The notes under the pieces: model-generated | What the model saw: the letters and a program-made list of their open reading frames with translations, nothing else | The model's database searches: none | Told to the model about the DNA's origin: nothing | Made by a program: the position numbers and the translations under genes | From: Stentor coeruleus | Lineage: Eukaryota; Ciliophora; Heterotrichea; Heterotrichida; Stentoridae | Direction: 5' to 3' | Assembly (NCBI GenBank): GCA_001970955.1 | Contig: MPUH01000138.1 | Location: 32,932-96,931 of the forward strand | DNA: 64,000 nucleotides | Part shown: one piece after another, positions 19,113 through 28,475 of the stretch | How positions within the stretch are numbered: position 1 is the first letter of the stretch | How the letters are laid out: each line of letters begins with the position of its first letter

Positions 19113-20648
19113 CTATTCAACTTTTCTAGGTATCCAAGGGACTTTATCATTCCTTACCCCAAACTTAGACAGTCTTAAAACTCCCTCAGCTTCCCATCTT
19201 TTAATCCCACGCCATCTCGTTGTCTGTTCATTAAACTGGACAAAATTCACATAGTCTATTTTATAGCTAAATCTACTAGTTCCATAAATTAAAACAGATG
19301 TTCTGCACGCGATTTCATTTCTTTCCTCTTCATCCATTGAATCTAATTCCTCAATTTTAACATTCTTTAAATAAATTTGATAATAATATTCTATTTGTTT
19401 TACAGCTTCAGGTGCATAAGGGTTCCATAATTTCCCATTATCACTAGTCCAATACCAGATAAATTCTTCAGGACTAAGCTGATTTATTATTGTTGCTAAA
19501 CCTCTTCTTACAGTTCTAGCAGCAATTCCATTATTTTTTGATTGAACATGAGGTACACCTTTACTGCCAAATATAATAGTGCGTTCATTTCCAATTCTAA
19601 CTTTTTTTCTTCCTTTTGCGAATTTGCTTTTAATTTTTTTATTTTCTTCAAAAGAATATGGCATAAACTGCCCAAAATCATTCAAGTAATGCCATTGATC
19701 TTCTTCATCAGTTTGATGAATAGTGATACTTATTTGTTCTTTACACATTTCTAATTCATTTTCCGGTCCTTTCAAAATAAAGGATTTTTGCCCTTTACCT
19801 GCACTTTCGACTTCAATTTGAGTTCTTTCTATAGAAGATCTAATTTTATTGATGATTTCAACTCTATCGTTTTTTTTTACATTGGAACTTATAGGGATTC
19901 TTCTAACTTTAAAATTTTCAGAATTCGTTGTTGATTGAGGAACTACTAAGATCTCGCTTTTAATCCTTAGATTTTCTATTTTTTCAGGAAGTTTGATGCT
20001 TGAAGATTCAATTTTTGTTGTATCACAATTATGAGGTAGTATTTTTTGAGAAGATTTACTATTTAGAATTTCACAAGGGATATTCGGTATAGGGTTTATA
20101 GGTGGCGATTTTTTCTCTATATCAATAGAATCTTTTTTATCTAAATCAAGTCTATTTTGTTCATTAGTCTCTCTACTTTGGTAATCTAAATCTTCATTTT
20201 CAAATTTAAGTATTTTTTGTTCAGGCTTTAGACCTTCAAAAATTTGTTCACTGGGATTATTTGAAAGATTATTCCCCATCATTGGTCCACATGGTAATTC
20301 TTGAGCTGGAATATATCCCATATGGTTCATAGGTCTATTTTGAAAACCTTCTTTATATGGCTGATTACATACTGGATAATTTTGGGCTGGATTATATTGA
20401 TTTGAAGGCATACCAGGGGCTAATTTAGGATAGCAATAGTTTTGGGGAAAGTTTTGAAAGTTCTGATAACTATTATTGAATTGGCTTGGAGGCATGCAAG
20501 GTGCCATTGAGTCTGGAATATTTGGTGGTATATAATTGAATTGGTTTGGAAGATTTTGACGATGCTCAAGAAAGTTGTTTGGATTCTGATATTTGTAATT
20601 TATATTTTGATTAGTTCCTTGAGGAAATGAGTTAAGGTTATTCCACAT
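19113..20648 (-). CDS. WWE-domain protein, intact copy 2
   Basis: A 511-residue protein. Residues 1-120 are low-complexity, rich in Asn, Gln, Tyr, Phe and Pro (NNSYQNFQNFPQNY), prion-like in make-up. The middle is polar. Around residues 275-310 a short block (IEVESAGKGQKSFILKGPEN) looks like a small KH-like or PARP-associated unit, uncertain. The WWE domain spans about 396-485: FIWYWTSDNGKLWNPY, a helix, then YKIDYVNFVQFNEQTTRWRG. WWE domains bind poly(ADP-ribose) units or mediate contacts in ubiquitin and PARP proteins. No catalytic domain is present. A frameshifted sister lies at 15,180-17,188. Confidence 0.82.
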   Translation of the reverse strand: MWNNLNSFPQGTNQNINYKYQNPNNFLEHRQNLPNQFNYIPPNIPDSMAPCMPPSQFNNSYQNFQNFPQNYCYPKLAPGMPSNQYNPAQNYPVCNQPYKEGFQNRPMNHMGYIPAQELPCGPMMGNNLSNNPSEQIFEGLKPEQKILKFENEDLDYQSRETNEQNRLDLDKKDSIDIEKKSPPINPIPNIPCEILNSKSSQKILPHNCDTTKIESSSIKLPEKIENLRIKSEILVVPQSTTNSENFKVRRIPISSNVKKNDRVEIINKIRSSIERTQIEVESAGKGQKSFILKGPENELEMCKEQISITIHQTDEEDQWHYLNDFGQFMPYSFEENKKIKSKFAKGRKKVRIGNERTIIFGSKGVPHVQSKNNGIAARTVRRGLATIINQLSPEEFIWYWTSDNGKLWNPYAPEAVKQIEYYYQIYLKNVKIEELDSMDEEERNEIACRTSVLIYGTSRFSYKIDYVNFVQFNEQTTRWRGIKRWEAEGVLRLSKFGVRNDKVPWIPRKVE

Positions 20649-21457
20649 AAACTATTATATTATAGAATAAATGGATTATAAAATTATGTTCTTAGATAAG
20701 GAAGATTTGGGTAGGGGAAAATAGTTAGGTAAGGTGATTTGCTTAAAAAATTGGAGGGTTTTTTTTATAAGGTTTAATATAGTGCATTTTTGTAAGGAAA
20801 TAAAATTTGATTGAAGGTTATCGGATTTAATAAGAGGATAAAATATAAGAATGAAGAGATGAGTAGAAATTAGAAGTGTAAAGTGTTTGTTTTATGCGAT
20901 GCTTTTAATAAAATGAATAAAAAAAAAATTCAACAAAAAAATAGTGTAGTGTATATTTTTGTATTTTGTAATGAATCCTATTTGGTTAATTAGAATTGAT
21001 AAAGATTTTTGATTGTTTTATCTCAAATATATAAGCTATATAAGGAATTTCAATTAAGAAATTTTGATTTTATTAAATCGCAATGATAATCATTACTGAA
21101 TGCTGAGAATCATCGAGAAAACTTAAGACAAAGAGTTCGCACGCAGTGAACGTAAATTTAGTTAAGAGATTGTTTTGGCTATTGATTTAATTATTCAGGC
21201 CTTGATCAGTTTTAGTGTAATTTATTAAGATCATTTCTTATTGATAATAAATAAAAAGTTGAACTTATTATGGAGAGGTGCTGATAAGTTAATTGTGATA
21301 ATTTTTAAAGAGTTGCTTTAATTCCAATAAAAAAATTGTGCTGATTTTAGTTTGCTTTGCTTGATAATTAGTAATCTAATAGTTTGTATATAAAATGGCA
21401 TAACTAGCTCTAAAAACAATTTTCACTAATCTATTACTAATCTATTATTCCTAATAC
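20649..21457. other. 5' flank of WWE copy 2, duplicated
   Basis: No gene seen. It repeats 17,189-17,950 with scattered changes until about 21,397, then passes into unrelated AT-rich DNA. Confidence 0.6.
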
Positions 21458-21600
21458 CTAAATAGGCCAATCTTCATAATCGCATTCCGCATACTTATAT
21501 CTATATTGTTTAGCTTCCGAATTACTGTGCATTCCACAATACACTTTCTCATTTGTCTCCATACTGAATATTCCCACTAAATAAATTTTACAAACTTCTT
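21458..21600 (-). pseudogene. Possible C-terminal relic of the upstream B-box gene
   Basis: Read on the minus strand, a frame without a start Met gives KIYLVGIFSMETNEKVYCGM, then HSNSEAKQYRYKYAECDYED, then WPI and a stop at 21,458-21,460. The composition is protein-like and unlike the AT-rich surroundings. It lies in the same strand sense, some 150 bp beyond the stop of the B-box-like gene, so it may be the severed end of a longer ancestor or an unrecognised last exon. Low certainty. Confidence 0.35.
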
Positions 21601-21756
21601 ATCCCTTACTTGCTGATTATTTCTTACGATCTATGCTAATTTTTACTTCCTATATTGAATATACCATCTGAATATAAAATACCTGAATTAATCAATACTT
21701 CCTATATATCATTAACCATCTACATATATTGTACAATCTATATAATTCTCACCTAA

Positions 21757-22461
21757 TTATATCTCACAATCTAAATAAATATTACAAATAAATATAAATT
21801 TGCCACCATAATCTTGTTTAATACACTGCACTTCTTCAATATCGAAATTTCTGAGTTCAGGGAATTTTTTCTTTTCAAAAAATGTTTTTTGTTCTTCTAA
21901 ATCTAAATCGTTAAAATCTTCAGGTATTACCCTTTTTTCTAATGAAGCTAGCCGAGTTTCTAAATCCTTTAATCTTAAATTTACTTGAAGATATTTCTCT
22001 GAATTAATATCTTTGATATAATTTTCTTTATACTCAAATCCAAGTTGATTTCTTATAATCTCTATAAAATCTCTTTTATCTCTATTTTCATAGTCAGATT
22101 CCATTATTTCTCTTAGGTTTCTATCCAAAGATAAATCTAAACTTAAGTCTGTTAGCATGTTTTGTATTATAGTTTGCTTTTTTTTTAGTTTTTTTATAAC
22201 CTTTTTCGAGATTTCCTGTATTTTAGATATCATAATATTAGTTTCATTTAAAACACCTTCGATTTTTTCTTTTATTTCAGACAAAAAACCTTTAACATCC
22301 TGTTCACGTTGTTCAAGTTGATCCCTATTAAAAATTTGCTTGCATGCAGAGTTTTTTAAGGCATGTTCTTTTTTATGGTTGCTACAGTACACTTGGTAAT
22401 AGTTGCAGGAACAAGAATATTCAGGAGGATCTTTGCATCTATTTTTACAACAGCGAATCAT
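21757..22461 (-). CDS. B-box-like zinc protein with coiled coil, probably truncated
   Basis: A 234-residue frame. The N-terminus CCKNRCKDPPEYSCSC with YCSNHKKEH is a B-box-type zinc motif. Residues 45-105 are coiled coil, then a charged helical region, then IEEVQCIKQDYGGKFIFICN, which looks like the opening of a repeat domain that is cut off at once. The last bases include GTAATATTTATTTAG (21,771-21,785), a likely 15-nt intron; spliced or not, the same stop is used (ending FIFIYCEI or FICNIYLDCEI). No C-terminal repeats remain, so the gene may be a truncated member of a larger family. Confidence 0.65.
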   Translation of the reverse strand: MIRCCKNRCKDPPEYSCSCNYYQVYCSNHKKEHALKNSACKQIFNRDQLEQREQDVKGFLSEIKEKIEGVLNETNIMISKIQEISKKVIKKLKKKQTIIQNMLTDLSLDLSLDRNLREIMESDYENRDKRDFIEIIRNQLGFEYKENYIKDINSEKYLQVNLRLKDLETRLASLEKRVIPEDFNDLDLEEQKTFFEKKKFPELRNFDIEEVQCIKQDYGGKFIFICNIYLDCEI

Positions 22462-22654
22462 ATAATTATAGCAATATTTCCATAATTCCTATCATATTTG
22501 ATAATCTTATACATTAAATAGTTTATTTCTTATATACATATCTTCATAATATAATAATTTTACCTACAATTTATATAATAACATCAAATATACATAATAA
22601 AAATTACTCATAATTTACTTATGATATATAATACTATAAAATAGTAAATTATTT

Positions 22655-25258
22655 TTAATCAGCTTTCATTCTATACATCAACTTTGTATATTGCTCAACA
22701 ATTGGTGGCACATAATCATCTTGAAAATTTATAGGACAAAGCTTTAATAAAAACTTTGTAGAGATTTCCAACTTCTTACTAAGATCTGTCTTAATGAGAC
22801 TCAGATAATTATAATTTGCCATATCTTTTATAACACCTGAATAATCGATAGCTCTAGATAATGCTTCAAGCATTTCAGTAAAATTCATTTCTAAATGCCT
22901 TTTGACATATAATTCATCAACTTGAGTCATCATTGATTGACTGAAACACACATCGATTTCTCTTGTCGCGAAATTATCACCAACAAGTCCTGCATCATTA
23001 CAAAGCATGCGAAACTCTTCAAGGCTCATAAAGGGTTTTTTACCAGGCAGTGTGTGTTTTCCGCTGTATTTTTTAAATAAGGCTTGGAATATGGATTTGT
23101 TAACTTTTAACACGAGATCGACTTCTTCGCAGAAGTATTTTTCAGTCCTCCACTTATCTGATGTGAATTTGTTTATAACAGGCCATAAGTGTTCTTTAAG
23201 CATTCTATCAAAGCCTTCAAGGTAAGTACTACAAAGCTTATTTCTTATATACCTATCCCCAGCAACTCTTACAATAATCTCCATAAACTCATACCTAACC
23301 AAACTATTCCCAGGATTATACACCTGACCTTTTTCCTTTTGTATCAGCGTCGAGTTAAGATTAACCCCTAAATCACTAGGTCCATACAAATTATCAATAA
23401 TATTACATTCATTCAAAAAGTCAGTAAAAACATTCGACCCAATAGAAAAAACATCAGATCCTCCATAAGCTGATAAGTTCTTATAAGTAAGTTTAATCAA
23501 TGAATAAACCTGTCTTATAGCATTTTTCAGTTCTATTTGTTCTTCAGGATTTTTAACAAAATTCATAATCCTCGAATGTCTCCAATCAAAATCCAAACAG
23601 TCATCTAAAATCCTCTCATTATCAACCTTATAATCCTTAAAAATAGCAACATGAAAATTCCAAGGAATCCTTTCCATTCTTCCTACCTTAACAAGACACT
23701 TAAAATTTTTAATTCTTGGTTTCGTAAAAAAAGGACTTTTTATCATACAAATTTCCCCTTCAGGTTCTATTTGATTCATTTTTTGAACTTTAATAGTTTT
23801 TTTATCCCCTTCTTCATATTCAACTATCATCTCATGTACCCTATTGATTTTTTTATAATTACTTTTTATAGGAAGACCTTCAATATCTATAAAAAAAAAC
23901 ACTTGGGGATGAGGTGGGACAGCACGGGTAATCTCAAAATGTCCATTCCCATCACTTGGCATAACTTCAGGCTGAAAATCATCAATTTCTAAATGTATAA
24001 AAACAGTCATCCCTTCACTTTCACAACAAAAAGTTGTTTCGATCCACTTTTCACATACCCAACAGTTGGTGTTAAGTTTTTCCTGGGCAAAAACTGGCCG
24101 GTCTATCATCCTTTGATAAAAATGTCCTTTTTTTATATGCCTTTTGCTTGTTATATTTATAAACCCTCTTGGATCAACTTCACATGCATTTCCAGTCATA
24201 TGAAGTCCTAAAAGTGTACGATTAGGTAGAATATATTCACTGATTATAGCCGCATCTTCAGCAGATATTGAATTATAAGATAAATCTAAATGTGCTAAAG
24301 TATAATTTGATTTTAATGCTTTACCTATAGACTCAGCTGAAATTTTAGATTTACCTATTGAATTCCAAGATAAATCTAAAACCATAAGTGTGTTGTTTTT
24401 TGCTAGACTGTCAAATATATTCACAGCACCTTGAGGGCCAAAGTTATTCCAATGAAGGTCTAAGATTTTTAAAGATATATTTTGAGATAATAAATCTTTA
24501 AAATATCGTGTCACCAAATCAGTCAGGTTATTTTTTGCTAGTATTAATTTAGTTAACCTTCTGTTATAAAGTAAACTATTACTGAGGGCAGGGATAAATG
24601 CTGATGTAAAATGAGTATTTTCTAGGTTTAAAGATTTAAGCCTACAATCGTTAAGTGACATCATTTTGACGATTTTTTCCAAAGATTTAGGCCCGATTTC
24701 ATTATCAGCTAAGTTGATATGTTTGATTTGTTTAAACTCAACATTGTTTAATATTTTCTCATTACCTCTATCAGTAAGTCTATTGCTTTTAAGATTAAGT
24801 GTCTCTAGGGATGGATAATGTTTAAGACCATGTGAAAAAGCTTCAGCATAATTATCGCCCATAGAAAAAAGTCTTAAATCAATTGACAACTCTTTTCCAT
24901 TTCGTTTTACTAAACCAAAAGATTTAGGATGTAAGTGTTTTTTATCTAGTTTCGACAAATAGGCTATACTTGGTGTACATTCAGCTTGTTGGATTTGGAT
25001 TTTTTCATTAAGCCGACCTATATGTTTATAATCTTGATAAAAGTCGAGTTTGGGTGCTGAATCTTTTGGAGTTTTTTGCTGATAATCATTTGACTCTTCA
25101 AATACGTTATGGAAAGAATCTTGCATGTTGACTTTACTGGAACTATGCGGGGAACAGATTAGGGAACTGATTCCCCCTTGATGAGCTTTTGAATGGCTTC
25201 GTGAGTGGATTCCTTTTGTGATAATAGGGAAGAGACTATGTGAATTAGCTTTGTTCAT
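22655..25258 (-). CDS. Leucine-rich-repeat protein with large C-terminal region
   Basis: An 867-residue protein. Residues about 115-360 hold a run of ribonuclease-inhibitor-type LRRs (LETLNLKSNRLTDRGNEKIL; LKILDLHWNNFGPQGAVNIF; LAHLDLSYNSISAEDAAIIS). A Cys-bearing segment follows (NTNCWVCEKWIETTFCCESE, about 400-420), then a mixed region and a helical C-terminus to 867. The first 100 residues are Ser and His rich. The architecture is reminiscent of large ciliate LRR proteins of flagella and cortex; no orthologue was recognised. There is no signal peptide or membrane span. LRR part certain; function unknown. Confidence 0.85.
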   Translation of the reverse strand: MNKANSHSLFPIITKGIHSRSHSKAHQGGISSLICSPHSSSKVNMQDSFHNVFEESNDYQQKTPKDSAPKLDFYQDYKHIGRLNEKIQIQQAECTPSIAYLSKLDKKHLHPKSFGLVKRNGKELSIDLRLFSMGDNYAEAFSHGLKHYPSLETLNLKSNRLTDRGNEKILNNVEFKQIKHINLADNEIGPKSLEKIVKMMSLNDCRLKSLNLENTHFTSAFIPALSNSLLYNRRLTKLILAKNNLTDLVTRYFKDLLSQNISLKILDLHWNNFGPQGAVNIFDSLAKNNTLMVLDLSWNSIGKSKISAESIGKALKSNYTLAHLDLSYNSISAEDAAIISEYILPNRTLLGLHMTGNACEVDPRGFINITSKRHIKKGHFYQRMIDRPVFAQEKLNTNCWVCEKWIETTFCCESEGMTVFIHLEIDDFQPEVMPSDGNGHFEITRAVPPHPQVFFFIDIEGLPIKSNYKKINRVHEMIVEYEEGDKKTIKVQKMNQIEPEGEICMIKSPFFTKPRIKNFKCLVKVGRMERIPWNFHVAIFKDYKVDNERILDDCLDFDWRHSRIMNFVKNPEEQIELKNAIRQVYSLIKLTYKNLSAYGGSDVFSIGSNVFTDFLNECNIIDNLYGPSDLGVNLNSTLIQKEKGQVYNPGNSLVRYEFMEIIVRVAGDRYIRNKLCSTYLEGFDRMLKEHLWPVINKFTSDKWRTEKYFCEEVDLVLKVNKSIFQALFKKYSGKHTLPGKKPFMSLEEFRMLCNDAGLVGDNFATREIDVCFSQSMMTQVDELYVKRHLEMNFTEMLEALSRAIDYSGVIKDMANYNYLSLIKTDLSKKLEISTKFLLKLCPINFQDDYVPPIVEQYTKLMYRMKAD

Positions 25259-25805
25259 GTTGAGTTGGTTTTATAATTGGAATGGTGAAAATATGGTTAT
25301 GATTAAATATGTTAGAAGATTAGGTTAGTATGATGGGATATGTTAGTTATGATGAGGCTTTACTTTTTGGATGAGGTTGTATGCTTTTAGAGGATGCTAG
25401 TTTTTATAGGAGGAAGTTTTGAATATTTCTAGTGGTTGATTGCTGAAGATATAATGGATTATAATAAGAATGGTATATGATGATAACTGATTTTGGGTGT
25501 TTAGAAATATGTATAAGGATTTTATAATACTTAAAAATCATTTAATAAGCAAATTTAAGCTTTTTTCATATTTTTCTAACCAAAATGTGATAAAAATAAC
25601 CTTTGTATATTTTAAGACTAAAATTCCCTTAAATATCTTTTTAATTACTACATTTATACCCTCACTTAAATTAAATATCAAATTTCATCTTTAAAATATA
25701 CCAAAAATCTTCATCTTTTTATAATAAAAAATCGCATCCTCTCTAAAAAACCTACTTCTAATCAACTCCTCATAATCCAATCCTCTATTTTCCAATATCT
25801 TCTAA
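25259..25805. other. Intergenic
   Basis: No supported gene. G-rich near the LRR gene start, C-rich from about 25,640 to the stop of COMMD10. A 65-codon frame at 25,497-25,694 is AT-biased and is not taken as coding. Confidence 0.5.
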
Positions 25806-26375
25806 TTAAGTTAAACTATCTATTTGATTTTGAATAATTTCAATATTCATAAACAATTCTAAAACCTGGTCTTTAGTCAAACTTATAGATTTCACCGTCT
25901 CATTACTAAGCTTAAGTTTTAGTTCAGCTTCAGGTTGACAAGCCATTTCATAATTCGAACCTAAAGGTAGTTGAAGTCTCCAATCAAATGCTTCTAACAA
26001 ACAAGGAACACTAACAGCTCTATCTTTTAAATGCATCAAAAATTCAGTTCCCCCTTCACTCCAAACATTCTGAAAACTTTCAATTTGTTCATCGCCAATT
26101 TCAATAGCTTCAAGGTTTTCAGCTAAATTACTAAGTTTTAATTGTGCGAATTGTTCAAATAAAAACCCACTGGCTTGGATAAGGATTTGTAGTGAACTTG
26201 GGGATAATGATAATATGTTCTCTAGTTGGGAAAGTTCTTTTGCTGAGAAAATCTGACGTTTTGGGCTTTGTAGACCAGTTAAAACACGTTCAAGAAATAG
26301 TTCGAGCTTTGATGAATCTAAAGAGTTTATAATGTTGATTGCTTCTCTAAGTTTGTTTGTTAAGCGAATTGCCAT
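25806..26375 (-). CDS. COMMD10: COMM-domain protein, COMMD10-like
   Basis: A 189-residue protein, the usual COMMD size. The N-terminal two thirds is helical. The COMM domain occupies about 125-189 with LLEAFDWRLQLPLG, AELKLKLSNE and the ending VLELFMNIEIIQNQIDSLT, which closely resembles the tail of COMMD10 (a helix followed by QxQLDSLT). COMMD proteins form a ring in the Commander complex that recycles membrane proteins from endosomes. Other COMMD genes are not in this window. COMM domain sure; the paralogue number is based on the tail. Confidence 0.82.
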   Translation of the reverse strand: MAIRLTNKLREAINIINSLDSSKLELFLERVLTGLQSPKRQIFSAKELSQLENILSLSPSSLQILIQASGFLFEQFAQLKLSNLAENLEAIEIGDEQIESFQNVWSEGGTEFLMHLKDRAVSVPCLLEAFDWRLQLPLGSNYEMACQPEAELKLKLSNETVKSISLTKDQVLELFMNIEIIQNQIDSLT

Positions 26376-27384
26376 TGTATATAAAATATGGACTTTGATG
26401 CTTTTGGGTATAGAAGATGAAAGGGAATTTGATTTTTATATGTGAAATTTAAGGGATTATTTAAAGGATTAGTTGTTTTAGATTTTAAAGTTAGGATGAT
26501 AAGATTTTTGTGGATATTTAAGGTGTTGGGTAGTTTTAATTAAGAGATATTAGTTATTGTAGAAGGTTTTATTAAGAAAGATTGAATGATATGTTTAGGT
26601 TTGTTACTTTAATTTTATTTTGTAATGACGATATGGTAATAGTCTGAAGATGCTTCATAAATCAAAATATGGGATTTATGTATTAAGGGTTTTGCTGTAA
26701 AATAAACAATTTTAAATGGTTTAGATGGTCGAATGCTGATTCAAAAACATAAAAAAATATTATATGGAAAGAAAAAGAATATACAAATATTGAGTATATA
26801 TTTTAATGATATTGAACACATTTTGTTCGAATTTTATAATATATTTATAACTATAGTAGATTATAATATATTTGTAACTATAGTAGATTATACATATTTA
26901 TACTGATTATGATATGTTTATAATAAAATAATCATAATAAGTTTAAACCTTTTTTTCATTATGTCAAATAAACAATTGTTATTTTATTATAGAAAGTTAG
27001 AAGAAAACAATATTTTTATTATTGATGCAACTATCGTTCTTTTAGTATTAAGAGAATGAACTATTTTTCAATGAGAATATTAAGAAAATAAACTTATTTT
27101 TATGTTGGCATTGCTTATAATTATCAAATATAATATTAAGCTATTTTAGTTCACGTAAATATTTTGTCTTCTAACTTTTAATAGTAAAATATATAAAAAT
27201 TATTGTAAAAAGACAATATGAGTCATCCTTTGAAATGGCATAATTATTGGCTGTAATAATATTTAAAATTATCGAGATTAAAGAACAACCGATATTTGTT
27301 AGGAAAAGATACATATTCAAAGTAAAGTTTATCTAGAAAAACAAGCCAGCATCAATTTTAGAAGCTCCTGCAAATGAGATTAAA
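26376..27384. other. Long AT-rich intergenic stretch
   Basis: About 1 kb with no supported gene. It includes a 27-bp tandem pair at 26,834-26,887. The first 270 bp are G-rich, as expected for the COMMD10 5' flank; the rest is almost pure A/T. A 32-codon frame near 26,960 is not convincing. Confidence 0.5.
26834..26887. repeat. 27-bp tandem duplication, two units
   Basis: Units 26,834-26,860 and 26,861-26,887 differ at one base. Both contain AACTATAGTAGA. Confidence 0.85.
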
Positions 27385-28008
27385 ATGAATAAAGACAATT
27401 ATCAATACTACGAAAACCAAAAAACCACCCCAATTCATCTACCTTTAAAAATCGGAGACATATCACATGCAGATCATCACGAAAACAATTGTTCAGATGA
27501 AACACCACCTAGCGCCAGTAATCTCTCAACGGAAAACACTGTTTCAACAGAGAATTTTATATATAACGTGTTAAACTTTTTCTCAAGGCATTCCAAAAAT
27601 CCTACAACATTCTCAAAAGATAATAAGAAAGTAAGCTCTTGCCAATCATCAGTGAAATCCCATCAATATAGCATAAGTTTATCTGAAAAACTCATAAAAA
27701 ATTACGAAACGAAAAAAGATTTCAAGGCCATAGGAAGCTATCAAGGTAGCAAAGAAAGCTTAAACTCAAAAAATCATAAACTAACAATTTGCCATACTGT
27801 TGGAGAAATAAGAGAAAGTGATTTAATTGAAAAAAAAGAAAATTACAAGAGCTCAAGTGGTAGTAGTACTCCCCATTTATATACTGATTATAAGCCTAGG
27901 CTTCATAACCTTTTGTTGAAGAATTTCGGAAATTATGATGAAAATGAAAATGATACTGAGATATTAGCAGATGTTAGTAGGTCATTATCAAATAATTCAG
28001 ATTATTAA
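27385..28008 (+). CDS. Hypothetical Ser-rich disordered protein
   Basis: A 207-residue protein that I do not recognise. It is rich in Ser, Asn, Lys and His, with little hydrophobic content and no membrane span or signal peptide. Motif-like pieces are YETKKDFKAIGSYQGSKESL and SSSGSSTPHLYTDYKPR, with many possible kinase sites. The frame is complete from ATG to TAA and its base use is higher in GC than its surroundings, which supports real coding. Likely disordered. Confidence 0.6.
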   Translation: MNKDNYQYYENQKTTPIHLPLKIGDISHADHHENNCSDETPPSASNLSTENTVSTENFIYNVLNFFSRHSKNPTTFSKDNKKVSSCQSSVKSHQYSISLSEKLIKNYETKKDFKAIGSYQGSKESLNSKNHKLTICHTVGEIRESDLIEKKENYKSSSGSSTPHLYTDYKPRLHNLLLKNFGNYDENENDTEILADVSRSLSNNSDY

Positions 28009-28475
28009 TCATATTTAAGTGCAAAAGTAACCCTCACTTAATTGAGTAGGGATAAGTTTAGGATATTTCAAGTTAAGGCTTTTTTTTATTGTTAAAGGGA
28101 TATAGTGAATTAGTTTTTGATAAAAGTCATGATAATAATTTGATATAAAAATTTTTATAAGGATTTATATTATAGAATAAACAAGAGTTGGTAATCTTAA
28201 ATAAACATCATATCTTAACTGCATCCAAAATCATAACATTATACTTTTCGCATTAATAAACTGATATACAAAAATCTTACAACTAAAAATCCATCAGTTT
28301 TTATATATTTTTTACATTATTAATCTTCATCACACATAAAACAAACTGCATTCTTTAACACTTAACACATCGTATCTCCTTATAAACTTACACTTTATTA
28401 CTCAATACAAACTCCCTAAGCTTTTATTTTTAAGCCAGCAAAAATATAATTAAAAGGTTAATTATTCATACTAAA
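28009..28475. other. Intergenic between convergent genes
   Basis: No gene seen. The plus strand turns from G-bearing to C-rich near 28,195, marking two opposed 3' flanks. Confidence 0.5.

Larger units (their letters stand above)
18438..21397. repeat. Segmental duplication, unit 2
   Basis: Second unit of the repeat at 13,724-18,035, in the same orientation. It holds the dead C2HC fragment, the intact WWE gene and its 5' flank. The distal end falls near 21,397, where similarity to unit 1 stops and a B-box-gene relic begins. Confidence 0.88.

Noticed and set aside
23651-24211. Plus-strand frames of 113 and 72 codons opposite the LRR gene
   Set aside because: They lie wholly within the well-supported LRR gene on the other strand.
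25497-25694. A 65-codon plus-strand frame between the COMMD10 and LRR genes
   Set aside because: Its composition is that of the AT-rich flank and it falls in the antisense 5'/3' flank zone.
26960-27059. A 32-codon plus-strand frame (MSNKQLLFYYRKLEENNIFI)
   Set aside because: Very short, AT-driven composition and no start context or match.
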